The notes: generated from the letters alone by a model not told the origin. A stretch of DNA of 64,000 nt from UBA5018 sp947463165 (GCA_943371245.1 CALRTY020000004.1:1-64000), one strand, 5' to 3'. Positions 1-8,314 are shown, numbered from the stretch's first letter. Made by a program: numbers and translations.

Positions 1-562
1 CTAACGATTTGCTGAGCCGCAACGCCGTTCGAGACGAACGACGTTCGGCTCGCAGGCGTTTGTCGGCTCGAGCATGCTGTTGCTTTGCCGTGCAGTAATT
101 CTAAGCACCCACCACAACCGTGAAATCACGGTCAAAGCAACGATTTTTAGGCGGATCCGCATAATACCCCCCTTCTCCGCTGTTTTGGCCGTCTAAAAGC
201 GGGAGGCAAGCGGCAGACACCCGTGAGATCAATTGCAATGACAAGGAATCTCGCACAAGTCGGAACCATTCCGGGTTTGATGGGCGGGTCCGCCTATAAG
301 GGTTCGCTGTGTTACAAAAGGTCGGCAGGGCTGCAAACGCCCAGTGAGCCACGGTTGAGCACATGGGTGTCGATCATGGTAGTTCTCCCATCGCCATGGC
401 CCAGTAATTCCCGAAAGGATTCAGCCCATTGAATCGGCAGCCCATCGCCTCCATCTTTGCCACCCCCAGCGCTCTTGCCCTGTCCCTAGCTCCTCTCCTG
501 CCCCAGCAGCCCCTGCCCTACCCCAGCCAACAGCCGTCCGGGCCGCAACCTAGCGTTTTGGC
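1..562. other. Left-edge gap without a supported gene
   Basis: No reading frame here looks like a protein; the short open frames on both strands have unnatural composition. The only structure seen is small inverted repeats: CGTTCG/CGAACG around 26-40 with a 3-nt loop, and ACCGTGA/TCACGGT at 117-132 with a 2-nt loop. The stretch just before 563 is C-rich and carries no clear ribosome-binding site for the downstream gene. Confidence 0.5.
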
Positions 563-1741
563 ATGAATAAAACCGCTGCTCCCCAGGCGGCCCCGCTGGC
601 GCCAGCGGCTCGCCCCGAAGTGGAAACCCTGCAGGCCTACAGCGCCCCCCTGGAGGGGCGACGGGGGCTGTTGCGGCTCGACTTCAACGAAAACACGGTG
701 GGGCCCAGCCCCCGGGTGGTGGAGGCGATCCGGGCCATGCCGGCAGACCACTACGCCATCTATCCGGAATACGACGGCCTGCGGCAGGCGGTGGTGGCTG
801 CGATTACGGCCCAGGCGGGCCTGGCCGCCAGCGGTCTGCAGCCCGCCCAGGTGGCTCTGTTCAACGGGGTGGACGCCGCCATCCATGCGGTGTTTCACGC
901 CTACGGGGCCAGCGGTGATCGGCTGCTAACTACGAGCCCCACCTTTGGCTACTACACCCCCTGCGCCCGCATGCAGGGGATGGAAATTGAGGCGATCCCC
1001 TATCAACTGCCTGGCTTTCTGTTCCCGCTGGAGCAGATCCACGCTGCCCTCAGCGGCCCGGCTAGGGCGGGGCGGCCGCCGCGGTTGCTGTTGATCTGCA
1101 ATCCCAACAACCCCACCGGCACCCGCCTGGCCGCAGCGGCTGTATTGGAGCTGGCGGCGGCGGCCCCAGACACCCTGGTGGTGGTGGATGAGCTATACGA
1201 AGCCTTCACTGGCGACAGCGTGCTGCCGCTGCTATTGCAGGGCGCTGGTGCCGGCGGCGATCCCTTTGCCGCCCTGCCAAACCTGCTGGTGCTGCGCTCC
1301 CTATCCAAAACGGCTGGCATCGCCGGGCTGCGCATCGGCTTTGCGATTGGGGCCGCCGAGGTGGTGGATCGATTGGCGCGAGTTAGCGGCCCCTATGACG
1401 TGAACAGCTTTGCGGTAACGGCCGCCTTCGCTGCCCTGGCCGACCAGGCCTATGTGGATAACTACGTAGCTGAGGTATTGCGGGCAAAGGCCTGGTTGCT
1501 GGAGCAGCTGCGCCAATCGGGGTTGCGCCACCACGCCGATGGCGGCAACTATCTACTGATCTGGCCCAAAATACCGGCGGCCCAAATGGAGCAAAGCCTG
1601 CGCCAGGCCGGCATCCTGGTGCGCTCCATGGCCGGCAAACCACTAATCGACGGCTGCCTGCGCGTCAGCATCGGCAGCGAGGCCCAGATGCGGCAATTCT
1701 GGCGGGCCTGGTGCGCAATCGATTGCCAAAAAGATGCCTAG
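563..1741 (+). CDS. hisC: HisC-like aminotransferase (histidinol-phosphate type)
   Basis: PLP-dependent class I/II aminotransferase; the closest pattern is histidinol-phosphate aminotransferase, which converts imidazole-acetol phosphate and glutamate to histidinol phosphate in the cytosol. Seen in the 392 residues: an N-terminal RLDFNEN block, YPEYDGLRQAV, the NPNNPTGT block, VVDELYEAF with the cofactor-binding Asp and Tyr, and SLSKTAG with the Schiff-base Lys at about 249, followed by GLRIGFAIG. Length is slightly above the usual 350-370. It starts at ATG 563 and stands alone on this strand. Many cyanobacteria carry two HisC paralogues and some HisC-like enzymes act on aromatic amino acids, so the substrate is inferred and the symbol is family level. 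Confidence 0.85.
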   Translation: MNKTAAPQAAPLAPAARPEVETLQAYSAPLEGRRGLLRLDFNENTVGPSPRVVEAIRAMPADHYAIYPEYDGLRQAVVAAITAQAGLAASGLQPAQVALFNGVDAAIHAVFHAYGASGDRLLTTSPTFGYYTPCARMQGMEIEAIPYQLPGFLFPLEQIHAALSGPARAGRPPRLLLICNPNNPTGTRLAAAAVLELAAAAPDTLVVVDELYEAFTGDSVLPLLLQGAGAGGDPFAALPNLLVLRSLSKTAGIAGLRIGFAIGAAEVVDRLARVSGPYDVNSFAVTAAFAALADQAYVDNYVAEVLRAKAWLLEQLRQSGLRHHADGGNYLLIWPKIPAAQMEQSLRQAGILVRSMAGKPLIDGCLRVSIGSEAQMRQFWRAWCAIDCQKDA

Positions 1742-1742
1742 G

Positions 1743-1780
1743 AGAGCTCTGAAAACCCGAGCCAGCATCAATGGATCAGC
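1743..1780 (+). repeat. Dispersed short repeat, copy 1
   Basis: Directly after the hisC stop. Its core AGCTCTGAAAACCCGAGC is followed by a CATCAAT segment. Related copies lie near 6515, 35947 and 52990. It is neither coding nor a simple hairpin. Confidence 0.5.
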
Positions 1781-1894
1781 GATAAGGCAATACCCTCACC
1801 CCACCAATCCCGCTTGCTTACCCCCACCCGATTTACATCTTCTGACTGGCGTTGGCTGAATCAAGCCTTGCTGGCTACCCCAGGCTCCACCTAG

Positions 1895-2602
1895 TTAATC
1901 TATCAAGCCTCGCTTTCTTAGCGGTTCTAGATCGGCAATCTGCAAAGTTGTGGCGTTTTCAATTAAGATGCCTCTGGCGCGCAGCTTGCTGATGATGCTG
2001 GAGGCGGTGCCCCGGGCCAGGCCAGCAATGGTGGCAATCTCCCGCTGGGGCAGGCTTGGGATTGGGCTACAGGGATCCCGATTGCCACTCACCGCATAGG
2101 CTAAATCCAGCAGGGTGGCCAGCACTCGGGTGGTGGCATCCTCCTGCTGACAGCGAAATCTTCTGCCCAGATCACTCAAGCGACGGGCCTGCAGAGTGGC
2201 CATCGCCAGGGCGAAATTTGTGTGCTGGTCGAGCAGCTGGCGCATTCTGCTGCCCCGCAATTTGACCACCTTCACGGGGGCGAGTGCCACCACATCGGCC
2301 GTGCGCCGGCCGCTACCAATAAGCAGGGCGATATCTCCCAAGATCGAGCCTGCGCCAATCACAGCCAGCACGATTTCGTCTCCCTCCAGGGTGAAGTGGC
2401 GCACCTTGGCCATGCCTTCACGAATCAGGTAAACCCCGTCGTCCCAATCTCCCTCAACAATCAGCTGGTGACCTGTGGGCATCTGCCCATGGCGCTGCTC
2501 CCGACAGAGGCTTTCGCAATCCTCAAGCGACAGGTCTTTGAACAGGGGTATGGCTTGCAGATCCTCCTTGGTGAACAGCTCTTGTTCCATGCACAAAGCC
2601 AA
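1895..2602 (-). CDS. Crp/Fnr-family transcriptional regulator
   Basis: A 235-residue two-domain regulator. Residues about 15-135 form a cyclic-nucleotide-binding-type beta barrel (IPLFKDLS start, GDWDDGVYLIREG turn, GSILGDIALL loop). Residues about 150-230 contain a helix-turn-helix in which LPQREIATIAGLARGTAS is the expected recognition segment. It lacks the Arg-Ser pair of true cAMP receptors, so the ligand is unknown. NtcA is the family paradigm in cyanobacteria, but this sequence is divergent from NtcA and is best called a Crp/Fnr paralogue. Translation could begin at the first ATG (2602) or at Met5 (2590). It is monocistronic, with short gaps on both sides. Confidence 0.88.
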   Translation of the reverse strand: MALCMEQELFTKEDLQAIPLFKDLSLEDCESLCREQRHGQMPTGHQLIVEGDWDDGVYLIREGMAKVRHFTLEGDEIVLAVIGAGSILGDIALLIGSGRRTADVVALAPVKVVKLRGSRMRQLLDQHTNFALAMATLQARRLSDLGRRFRCQQEDATTRVLATLLDLAYAVSGNRDPCSPIPSLPQREIATIAGLARGTASSIISKLRARGILIENATTLQIADLEPLRKRGLID

Positions 2603-2674
2603 TTTGAACCAACTTTATGCACCTCATGCACCAAGCCGAGGAAGCAGGGGCCAAGCTTGTGAGGAAGCCAGCGC

Positions 2675-3421
2675 TCAGCGCATCAGCTCAATCACCATGG
2701 CATCTGGCAGCGGGCTTGTCAGGCTGAGACTGGGGCCTGGGCGCTTCACGGCGGTGCCAGCCATGGCCTTCAAAAAGGGCTCGGCGCTGGTGAGGTCACA
2801 GGCCTGCAGGGGCTTGCCGCTCTGGTACTGCACAGGAATCACCCGGCGGGGCTGCAGCTCGCGCACCACCTCCGCCGCCTCAGGGCCGCTATAGGCCTTG
2901 GCACCGCCACCAACTGCGATAAAAAGTACGTCGGGGCGCCCCAACAGCACGCGATCTTCCGGACTGAGCCGGCCGGCGGTGCCGCCCAGGTGGGCAAATT
3001 CCAGCCCCCCCTGCCGCCAGCGCCACAGGGTGGACATACCAAAGCGGCGCCCCCCGAGGCGGTCATGGGGGGCGCTGATGCCGTCAAATTTGAGTCCTGC
3101 CAGCTGATAGCTACCGGGGCTTTGCAGATACTTGCCCGTGGCCACCGGGGCCCCTTCATCGGCCAAACGACTGCTGGTGAGGATCACATCAGCCCGCAGC
3201 CGCGGCTCCTTCAGACCGGCGGCGCAGGCCACCGCCTTGAAGGGGTTGAGCAGCACGGAAGCGCCGCCACCCTGGATCAACAGAGCGCTGTGGCCATAGC
3301 TGGTGATCTTGACGCCACCGGCAGCTGCGGGCAGGGCAGCCCCGCCCAGGGCAGTAGTGAGCAACGCAGTGGTGACCGGGGCGCCTAGGCCTAGGGCAGC
3401 AACAACGGATGGCAGACGCAT
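2675..3421 (-). CDS. Metallo-beta-lactamase-fold protein lacking the metal motif
   Basis: A 248-residue protein with a hydrophobic, Ala-rich N-terminus (about residues 1-34) that reads as a signal peptide or anchor. The rest resembles the UlaG-like beta-lactamase-fold hydrolases (COG2220): YGHSALLIQGGG near the start, VILTSSRLADEG at the place of motif 2, EFAHLGGTAGRLS at motif 3 and a C-terminal RVIPVQYQSG. The HxHxDH metal-binding motif is absent; TSSRLADEG stands in its place. It is therefore probably a catalytically altered or non-enzymatic member, exported or membrane-attached. It stands alone between the Crp-like regulator and the trpG-dgkA pair on the same strand. Function unknown. Confidence 0.75.
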   Translation of the reverse strand: MRLPSVVAALGLGAPVTTALLTTALGGAALPAAAGGVKITSYGHSALLIQGGGASVLLNPFKAVACAAGLKEPRLRADVILTSSRLADEGAPVATGKYLQSPGSYQLAGLKFDGISAPHDRLGGRRFGMSTLWRWRQGGLEFAHLGGTAGRLSPEDRVLLGRPDVLFIAVGGGAKAYSGPEAAEVVRELQPRRVIPVQYQSGKPLQACDLTSAEPFLKAMAGTAVKRPGPSLSLTSPLPDAMVIELMR

Positions 3422-3505
3422 GGGGGGCGACCTCTTGGCGCGACCCTAACGCAGCTAATCAGGCCGGTCAGCCCCTTGCCCATTGGTCAGCCCCTGGCTA
3501 ATTGA

Positions 3506-4099
3506 TCAGCCGCTGGCTAACCGCAAAAAGTTGGCCAGTAGGGCATGGCCATCTTGGGTGAGCACGCTCTCGGGGTGAAACTGCACTCCCTGCAGATGGG
3601 GATAGTCGCGGTGGCGCAGACCCATGATCGTGCCATCGTCCAGCCAGGCGGTGATCTCGAGGCAGTCGGGCAGCGATTCGCGCTCGGCGATCAAGCTGTG
3701 GTACCGGGTGGCCGTGAGGGGATTGGCCAGGCCGGAGAAGACGCCCTGGCCCCCATGCAGCACCGGCGAGGTCTTGCCATGCATCAGTTGCTTGGCCCGC
3801 ACCACCCGGCCGCCATACACCTGGGCGATCGCCTGGTGGCCCAGGCACACCCCCAGGGTGGGCACCCGGGGGCTCAGTTCCCGCAACACCTCCAGACACA
3901 CCCCCGCCTGGTCGGGATCGCCAGGACCCGGGGAAATCAGGATCGCCGCCGGCTCCAGGGCCCGAATCTGCTCCAGGCTGAGGGCATCGTTGCGTTCCAC
4001 CCGCAGCTGGGCCGCCACCGGATACTCGGCCGCCAGCTCGCCGAGGTACTGCACCAGGTTGAAGGTGAAGCTGTCGTAGTTGTCGAGAACGAGAAGCAT
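3506..4099 (-). CDS. trpG: Anthranilate/aminodeoxychorismate synthase glutaminase subunit
   Basis: Class I glutamine amidotransferase of 197 residues. It releases ammonia from glutamine for a chorismate-using partner, giving anthranilate (TrpE) or 4-amino-4-deoxychorismate (PabB). Seen: LLVLDNYDSFTFNLVQYLGE at the N-terminus, the SPGPGDP oxyanion-strand motif, GVCLGHQA with nucleophile Cys85, and VQFHPES with His175 and Glu177, so the triad is complete. The frame stays open far upstream, but translation should start at ATG 4099 because the family motif begins there; the upstream part is antisense-like Pro/Ala-rich sequence over dgkA. It lies 23 bp after the dgkA stop, so the two are probably cotranscribed. 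Whether it serves Trp or folate synthesis cannot be told from sequence. Confidence 0.93.
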   Translation of the reverse strand: MLLVLDNYDSFTFNLVQYLGELAAEYPVAAQLRVERNDALSLEQIRALEPAAILISPGPGDPDQAGVCLEVLRELSPRVPTLGVCLGHQAIAQVYGGRVVRAKQLMHGKTSPVLHGGQGVFSGLANPLTATRYHSLIAERESLPDCLEITAWLDDGTIMGLRHRDYPHLQGVQFHPESVLTQDGHALLANFLRLASG

Positions 4100-4122
4100 C
4101 GCCGCCCCGGGCCAGCTCCCAT

Positions 4123-4611
4123 TCAAAGGCCGAGGCGGCTGAGCAGCGGTGGCACCAGCAGCAGTAAGGCGATCAGCAACGAGGCCAGGGCTGCCACCAG
4201 CACGGCGGCGGCGGCGCAGTCCTTGGCGATCCGGGCCAGCGGGTGGAACTGGCGGCCAATCGCCAGATCCACCACCGCTTCTGTGGCGGTGTTGAGCAGT
4301 TCCAGCACCAGCACCGCCGCCACGGTGAGCACCAGCAGGGCCAGCCGATCGGCGCTGAGGCCCAGCCACAGGCCCAGGCCAAACACCAGGATGCCGGTCA
4401 GCGAATGAATACGAAAATTGCGCTGGCTGCGGAAGCCATAGAGCAGTCCCTGGGCCGCGTAACGAAAACTGGAAGGCAGGTCGCCCGCAACGGCCCAGGC
4501 CCCCTGCCGGGTGCGCCCGGGCTGGGCTGGCCGGCGCCGACGGGACGGGCGCCGTGATGGCGCCTCCAGCGGCGGGGGAATCGGTTCCGGTAGGGGGAGG
4601 GGGCTGGTCAT
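4123..4611 (-). CDS. dgkA: Diacylglycerol/undecaprenol kinase
   Basis: Small integral-membrane kinase of the DgkA family, which phosphorylates diacylglycerol or undecaprenol at the inner membrane. Seen: a basic and Pro-rich cytosolic N-terminus, an amphipathic RYAAQGLLYGFRSQRNFRIH segment, then three hydrophobic helices. The catalytic signature ELLNTATEAVVDL (Glu104, Asn107, Glu111) and the later RIAKDCAAAAVL are intact. ATG 4611 is chosen over a GTG four codons upstream (4623). In Gram-positive relatives the substrate is undecaprenol, which suggests lipid-carrier recycling here too; that is inference. The N-terminal 40 residues are longer than usual. Confidence 0.9.
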   Translation of the reverse strand: MTSPLPLPEPIPPPLEAPSRRPSRRRRPAQPGRTRQGAWAVAGDLPSSFRYAAQGLLYGFRSQRNFRIHSLTGILVFGLGLWLGLSADRLALLVLTVAAVLVLELLNTATEAVVDLAIGRQFHPLARIAKDCAAAAVLVAALASLLIALLLLVPPLLSRLGL

Positions 4612-4737
4612 GGCACAACGCACCTTACCGCCGTTATCAGGTTTGCAAAAGATGGCTTGAAAAGGATGGCTGGGAAGCCAAGTGAGGTGGCCCAGCTCGG
4701 GCCTGTGGACAAGGCAGGGCGCAGGGGCCCCTAGGGC

Positions 4738-5457
4738 CTACTCGATGCTGTAACCAAGCGCGAGCACCTCGTCTCGGAGCTCTGCTTGACAACTGGCCAG
4801 GAGATCTTTATCCATTTCCCGCCGAAAGCGATAGGTTTTTCCGGTATTAAATTGAGATATACCAGGGGCCCGAACCCGCAATTCTTGCGCTATCGTTGCG
4901 GCGACATGGTCTTTCGATGCAGGCAAATTCAATTCTGAGCACACTTTAGACAGGGTAGTGGCGGGATCAGGCACCAAATCCTCATACCTAACGAGACAAG
5001 CGCCGGGACAATCCTTCCACTCAAGGGCAACTTGGCAGTATCGCTTCACGGTTCGCATGGCAAAGTCATCCTCGGCAAAGCCCTGGAATTGCGGCATTTT
5101 TGACTGGCTAGTGCGTTCAGCATGGTCGCGAGAGGACAAGATGATATCAAATGGATGTCTATAGGTATAAACCACTTTGGCGCCATCATTGATGCAATCA
5201 GAAAATTCCTTGGTTAAAGGTTGATGGCATTTTGCGATAATCGGCGTAGCAGGGCTTGATGCCTTCAGCATGGCCTTCATTGCACTGTCATCAAGTCCCG
5301 AAACAAAACTGCCCACCAGCTTGATTTCCCCCCTCTCGGCCAAGCTCTTCAGCGGCGACAATGGATCAGCACCATAGCAGAATTGCATTAGATAGAAAAG
5401 ATAATTTCTCGCCAAGGTACTGCCTGATTTCGGCATTCCGTTGCTAAAAATTAACAT
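4738..5457 (-). CDS. Sulfotransferase-family protein
   Basis: A 239-residue P-loop-like sulfotransferase, expected to move sulfate from PAPS to a hydroxyl or amine. Seen: the 5'-phosphosulfate loop PKSGSTL (residues 9-15), the 3'-phosphate motif YRHPFD near 99-104 with the following SSRD, and a C-terminal GKTYRFRREM segment typical of single-domain bacterial members. Codon use and base composition are visibly more AT-rich than in dgkA and ybeY on either side, which points to transfer. The acceptor is unknown; a surface glycan is plausible because a large glycan locus lies 25 kb away. It begins at ATG 5457, shortly after the end of a tandem-repeat block. Confidence 0.82.
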   Translation of the reverse strand: MLIFSNGMPKSGSTLARNYLFYLMQFCYGADPLSPLKSLAERGEIKLVGSFVSGLDDSAMKAMLKASSPATPIIAKCHQPLTKEFSDCINDGAKVVYTYRHPFDIILSSRDHAERTSQSKMPQFQGFAEDDFAMRTVKRYCQVALEWKDCPGACLVRYEDLVPDPATTLSKVCSELNLPASKDHVAATIAQELRVRAPGISQFNTGKTYRFRREMDKDLLASCQAELRDEVLALGYSIE

Positions 5458-5500
5458 GGATCAAGGGTTGAAATTGGTGGCTTTTGGGCTGGGTACTAAG

Positions 5501-5677
5501 CAGTAGGCGTTAAGCAGTAGGCGTTAAGCGGCAAGAATCAAGCAGTAAGCAGTAAGTGGCAGGCATTAAGCAGTGGGCATTAAGCGGTAGGCATTCAGTG
5601 GCAAGCATTAAGTGGTAGGTATTCAGCGGTAGGTATTCAGCGGTAGGTATTCAGTGGTAGGTATTCAGTGGTAGGCC
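5501..5677. repeat. 14-bp tandem repeat array overlapping the ybeY 3' end
   Basis: Twelve consecutive 14-bp units from 5501 to 5668 plus a partial thirteenth, consensus YRGTAGGYRTTMAG. One unit (5543-5556) is two 7-bp halves, which suggests that a heptamer was the ancestor. Units 9-12 are almost identical while 3-8 have drifted, so the array grew towards ybeY. The last complete unit contains the ybeY stop codon (5665-5667) and the partial unit encodes its final residues. Confidence 0.9.
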
Positions 5678-6276
5678 AGCAGCTGCTCTTGGCGAGCCAG
5701 CATCGCCGCCAGGCTGGCCTCATCGGGATGGTCCCAGCCCAGCAGGTGCAGCAGGCCGTGGCTGGCCAGGAACAGCAGTTCCCGCTCCAGGCTGTGGCCG
5801 TGATCGCCGGCCTGGCGCGCTGCGGTCTCCAGGGAAATCACGATGTCGCCCAGTTCCAGAGGCTCCCCGTCGCCGTCGTCCAGCTGGGCGGGCAGCGGCA
5901 GCGGTGGCAGGCCATCGGCGCCCTCGTCCTGGGCTGCAAAGGCCAACACATCGGTGGGCTGGGCCTGCTGGCGCCAGCTGCCGTTGAGGTCGGCGATTTC
6001 GGCATCGCCCACCAGGCTGAGGCCCAGGCAGTAACTCGGGGCCGCCAAGCGCTCGGGCAGCTCGGCCGCCAGCGCCGCCAACCAATCACTCAGCAACCCG
6101 TGCCAGCGGTCGCCCCCTGCCAGCGGATCGGCCAGCAGCCCCGCCGTCAGCGCCAGGGAGGGCTCCAGCTCGGGGTCCACGTCAAAGGCCAGATCCAGCT
6201 CGGGCAAGGCGGAATGGGGCTGAATTTGCTGCTGAATTTGATGCTGAGTTTGCTGCTGGGAATTAACTGGATCCAC
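5665..6276 (-). CDS. ybeY: Endoribonuclease YbeY (16S rRNA maturation)
   Basis: Metal-dependent single-strand RNase of the UPF0054 family, involved in 16S rRNA 3'-end maturation and ribosome quality control in the cytosol. The signature SHGLLHLLGWDH carries the three zinc ligands (His173, His177, His183). TDVLAFA and LGDIVISLETA precede it as in the family. At 203 residues it is longer than the usual 150-170; the extra part is a Gln-rich N-terminus (residues 1-25) followed by an acidic stretch. The C-terminal residues and stop lie inside a 14-bp tandem array, so the 3' end has been reshaped by repeat growth. The DUF3285 gene ends 5 bp upstream, so the two are probably cotranscribed. Confidence 0.93.
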   Translation of the reverse strand: MDPVNSQQQTQHQIQQQIQPHSALPELDLAFDVDPELEPSLALTAGLLADPLAGGDRWHGLLSDWLAALAAELPERLAAPSYCLGLSLVGDAEIADLNGSWRQQAQPTDVLAFAAQDEGADGLPPLPLPAQLDDGDGEPLELGDIVISLETAARQAGDHGHSLERELLFLASHGLLHLLGWDHPDEASLAAMLARQEQLLAYH

Positions 6277-6281
6277 GGTGA

Positions 6282-6467
6282 TCAGCCCCCCGGCAGCTGG
6301 GGACGACCCAGCCAGGCGATCAGCAGTAGAAAACCACTGAGCCCCAAGGCGGTAAGACCGAAATGCACCAGGCTCTGGCGCCCCTTACGCACCATGTTGC
6401 GCATCGCCAGCTTCACGAAGCTGGTATTTTTTTCACTGGCCTGGGGCTCGCTAACGGGATCGCTCAT
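6282..6467 (-). CDS. DUF3285 small membrane protein
   Basis: A 61-residue protein (from ATG 6467; an upstream TTG at 6476 is less likely) matching the cyanobacterial DUF3285 pattern: SFVKLAMRNMVRKG followed by SLVHFGLTALGLSGFLLLIAWL. It has one C-terminal transmembrane helix preceded by a basic amphipathic stretch. Function unknown. It ends 5 bp before ybeY on the same strand; a link to translation or membrane biogenesis is only suggested by this position. Confidence 0.85.
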   Translation of the reverse strand: MSDPVSEPQASEKNTSFVKLAMRNMVRKGRQSLVHFGLTALGLSGFLLLIAWLGRPQLPGG

Positions 6468-6512
6468 AGCAGTCAATCGCTCATAACAATCAATTGATTA
6501 GCTCAGGCTTTA

Positions 6513-6548
6513 AGGAAGCTCTGGGAAAACCCTGGGCCAAGGCCAAGG
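6513..6548 (+). repeat. Dispersed short repeat, copy 2
   Basis: In the gap between prfB and DUF3285: GGAAGCTCTGGGAAAACCCT followed by GGGCC. It shares the AGCTCTG and AAAACCC blocks with the copy after hisC, but has diverged at its right end. Confidence 0.4.
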
Positions 6549-6559
6549 TGGCACATTTT

Positions 6560-7685
6560 TCAGTCCGCGGCAGCGGCGGCGATCTCCACCCCCTGGTGGA
6601 GCAGGCTCTGGATAAAGGGATCCAGATCGCCATCCATCACCCCCTGCACGTCGGTGGTCTCGTGCTGGGTGCGCAAGTCTTTCACCATTTGATAGGGGTG
6701 AAACACATAGTTGCGAATTTGATTGCCCCAGGCCGCCTCAACAATGTCGCCGCGGATATCGGCGATCTCGGCGGCCCGCTGTTCCTGGGCGATCACCAAT
6801 AATTTGGCCATCAGCAGCGCCATCGCCTTCTCCTTGTTCTGCAGCTGGGAGCGCTCCTGGGTGCAGCGCACGGCCAGGCCGGTGGGGATGTGGAGGATGC
6901 GCACGGCCGTCTCCACCTTGTTGACGTTTTGGCCGCCGGCACCACCGGAGCGGGAGGTGGTGATTTCCAGATCCTTGTCGGGGATGTCTAGTTTCACGTC
7001 CTGGTCGATTCTTGGCATCACCTCCACCCCGGCAAAGCTCGTTTGCCGCTTGTCGTTGGCGTTGAACGGCGAGATGCGCACCAGCCGGTGGGTGCCCTTT
7101 TCATTGCGCAGGTAGCCGTAGGCGTAGCGGCCATCTATCTCAATCGTGCAGCTCTTGATGCCAGCTTCTTCCCCCTCCGAGAGTTCATCCACGCTCACCT
7201 TCATGCCGTGGTCTTCCCCCCAGCGGGTATACATGCGCATCAACATCAAGGCCCAGTCCTGGGCGTCGGTGCCGCCGGCGCCGGCGTTGATGCTGATCAC
7301 CGCCCCCTCCTTGTCGTAGGTGCCGCTCAGCAGCCGCTCCAGCTCCCAGCGGTCCAGATCGGCCCTGAGGCTCTGCAGCCCGGCGTAGGCCTCAGCCAAC
7401 AGCTCCGCGTCGGGCTCCAGGTCGTAGAGCTCCAGGGTGGCCTTGCCGTCGTCCACGGCCGCCCGCCATTGGCTGAGCTGCTCCAGCTGGGCCTTCACCT
7501 CATCGAGCTGGCGCATCTGGATCTGGGCCTGCTTCTGGTCATCCCAAAAGTCGGGCTGGGAGGCGAGCTGCTCCAGGTCCCGTTGACGGGCGGTTAAGGC
7601 AGGTACGTCAAAGACAGTCCTGGGCATCGCCCAGGCGGTCGGTTAGCTCGGAGAGGTCGCGCTTGAAGTCGGTGAGGTCGAGCAC
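6560..7685 (-). CDS. prfB: Peptide chain release factor 2 (programmed +1 frameshift)
   Basis: Class I release factor recognising UAA and UGA. It is read in two frames: a 25-codon leader from GTG 7685 (LDLTDFKRDLSELTDRLGD..) ends in CTT TGA C, and the main frame continues from GAC at 7609 to 6560, giving about 374 residues. Seen: the RF2 anticodon tripeptide SPF (in VRISPFNAND), GGQ in RSGGAGGQNVNKVET, and a C-terminal QMVKDLRTQHET block. The leader matches the expected RF2 N-terminus, which is missing from the single-frame reading. High RF2 favours termination at the UGA and low RF2 favours the shift, so the gene is autoregulated as in E. coli. It stands alone, with a repeat-rich gap upstream. 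Confidence 0.95.
7607..7625 (-). promoter_or_regulatory. prfB: prfB recoding site (CUU UGA C)
   Basis: On the minus strand, AGGACTGTCTTTGAC: a slippery CTT at 7613-7611, the in-frame TGA at 7610-7608 and the +1 frame GAC at 7609-7607. AGGA lies a few bases upstream and could act as the internal Shine-Dalgarno-like stimulator known from E. coli prfB. Confidence 0.9.
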
Positions 7686-7724
7686 CGGGCAGCAGCAAAC
7701 ATTGGCTTGACCGTATCAGTTGCA

Positions 7725-7796
7725 CAACAGCCGTCTCTTGCCCAACAGCAGTCTCGTGACCAACAGCCGTCTCGTGACCAACAGCCGTTTCGCCGC
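7725..7796. repeat. 18-bp tandem repeat in the prfB-grxC gap
   Basis: Three full units and one partial unit of caacagccgtctcgtgac (7725, 7743, 7761, 7779). The remainder of the 7686-8051 gap holds nothing recognisable; weaker cacagccg echoes continue to about 7830. A promoter for grxC is expected near its right end but no convincing boxes are visible. Confidence 0.8.
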
Positions 7797-8051
7797 ATTT
7801 GGCGCGCAACAGCCCTAGCCCACAGCCGCTCAGCAAAATCAGGCCCGCCGCAAAAGCCCATGCCGGCTGAGTGGCACCAGATCAAATCAAGCCATGTCGC
7901 GCCCAACCAGATCCCAGATCCGGCCAAAGCAGCAGCAAGGGTGCAGCCACGGCCCTCGGCGGCGCCCCGGGCAGATCTGGGGAGGTGGGGGGCGCCGGGG
8001 GTGAGCGGATCCCCTGGCCTGCCTAGGATCCATTCACCCTAATGAGGCCCC

Positions 8052-8312
8052 ATGGCCGCAACGGTCGAGATCTACACCTGGAGCGCCTGCCCGTTCTGCA
8101 TTCGAGCCAAGGCGCTGCTCGATCGCAAGGGGGTGACCTACACCGAGTACGCAATCGACGGCAACGAGGCGGCCCGCCAGGCGATGGCCGCCAAGAGCGG
8201 CGGCCGTCGCAGCGTGCCCCAAACCTTCATCAACGGCCAACACGTGGGCGGCTGCGACGACCTGCATGCGCTTGAGCGCAGCGGCGAGCTGTCCACCCTG
8301 CTGGCCGCCTGA
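8052..8312 (+). CDS. grxC: Glutaredoxin 3
   Basis: An 86-residue dithiol glutaredoxin that reduces disulfides and glutathionylated proteins with glutathione. Seen: VEIYTWSACPFC with Cys13 and Cys16, the cis-Pro motif RSVPQTFING, and GGCDDLHALE, which binds glutathione. Length is normal for GrxC. It starts at ATG 8052 and is followed after 2 bp by gshB, so the thiol carrier and the enzyme making its substrate form one operon. Confidence 0.95.
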   Translation: MAATVEIYTWSACPFCIRAKALLDRKGVTYTEYAIDGNEAARQAMAAKSGGRRSVPQTFINGQHVGGCDDLHALERSGELSTLLAA

Positions 8313-8314
8313 GC

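Noticed and set aside
5501..5677. CRISPR array
   Set aside because: The repeats are contiguous without spacers; the same holds for the other tandem blocks.
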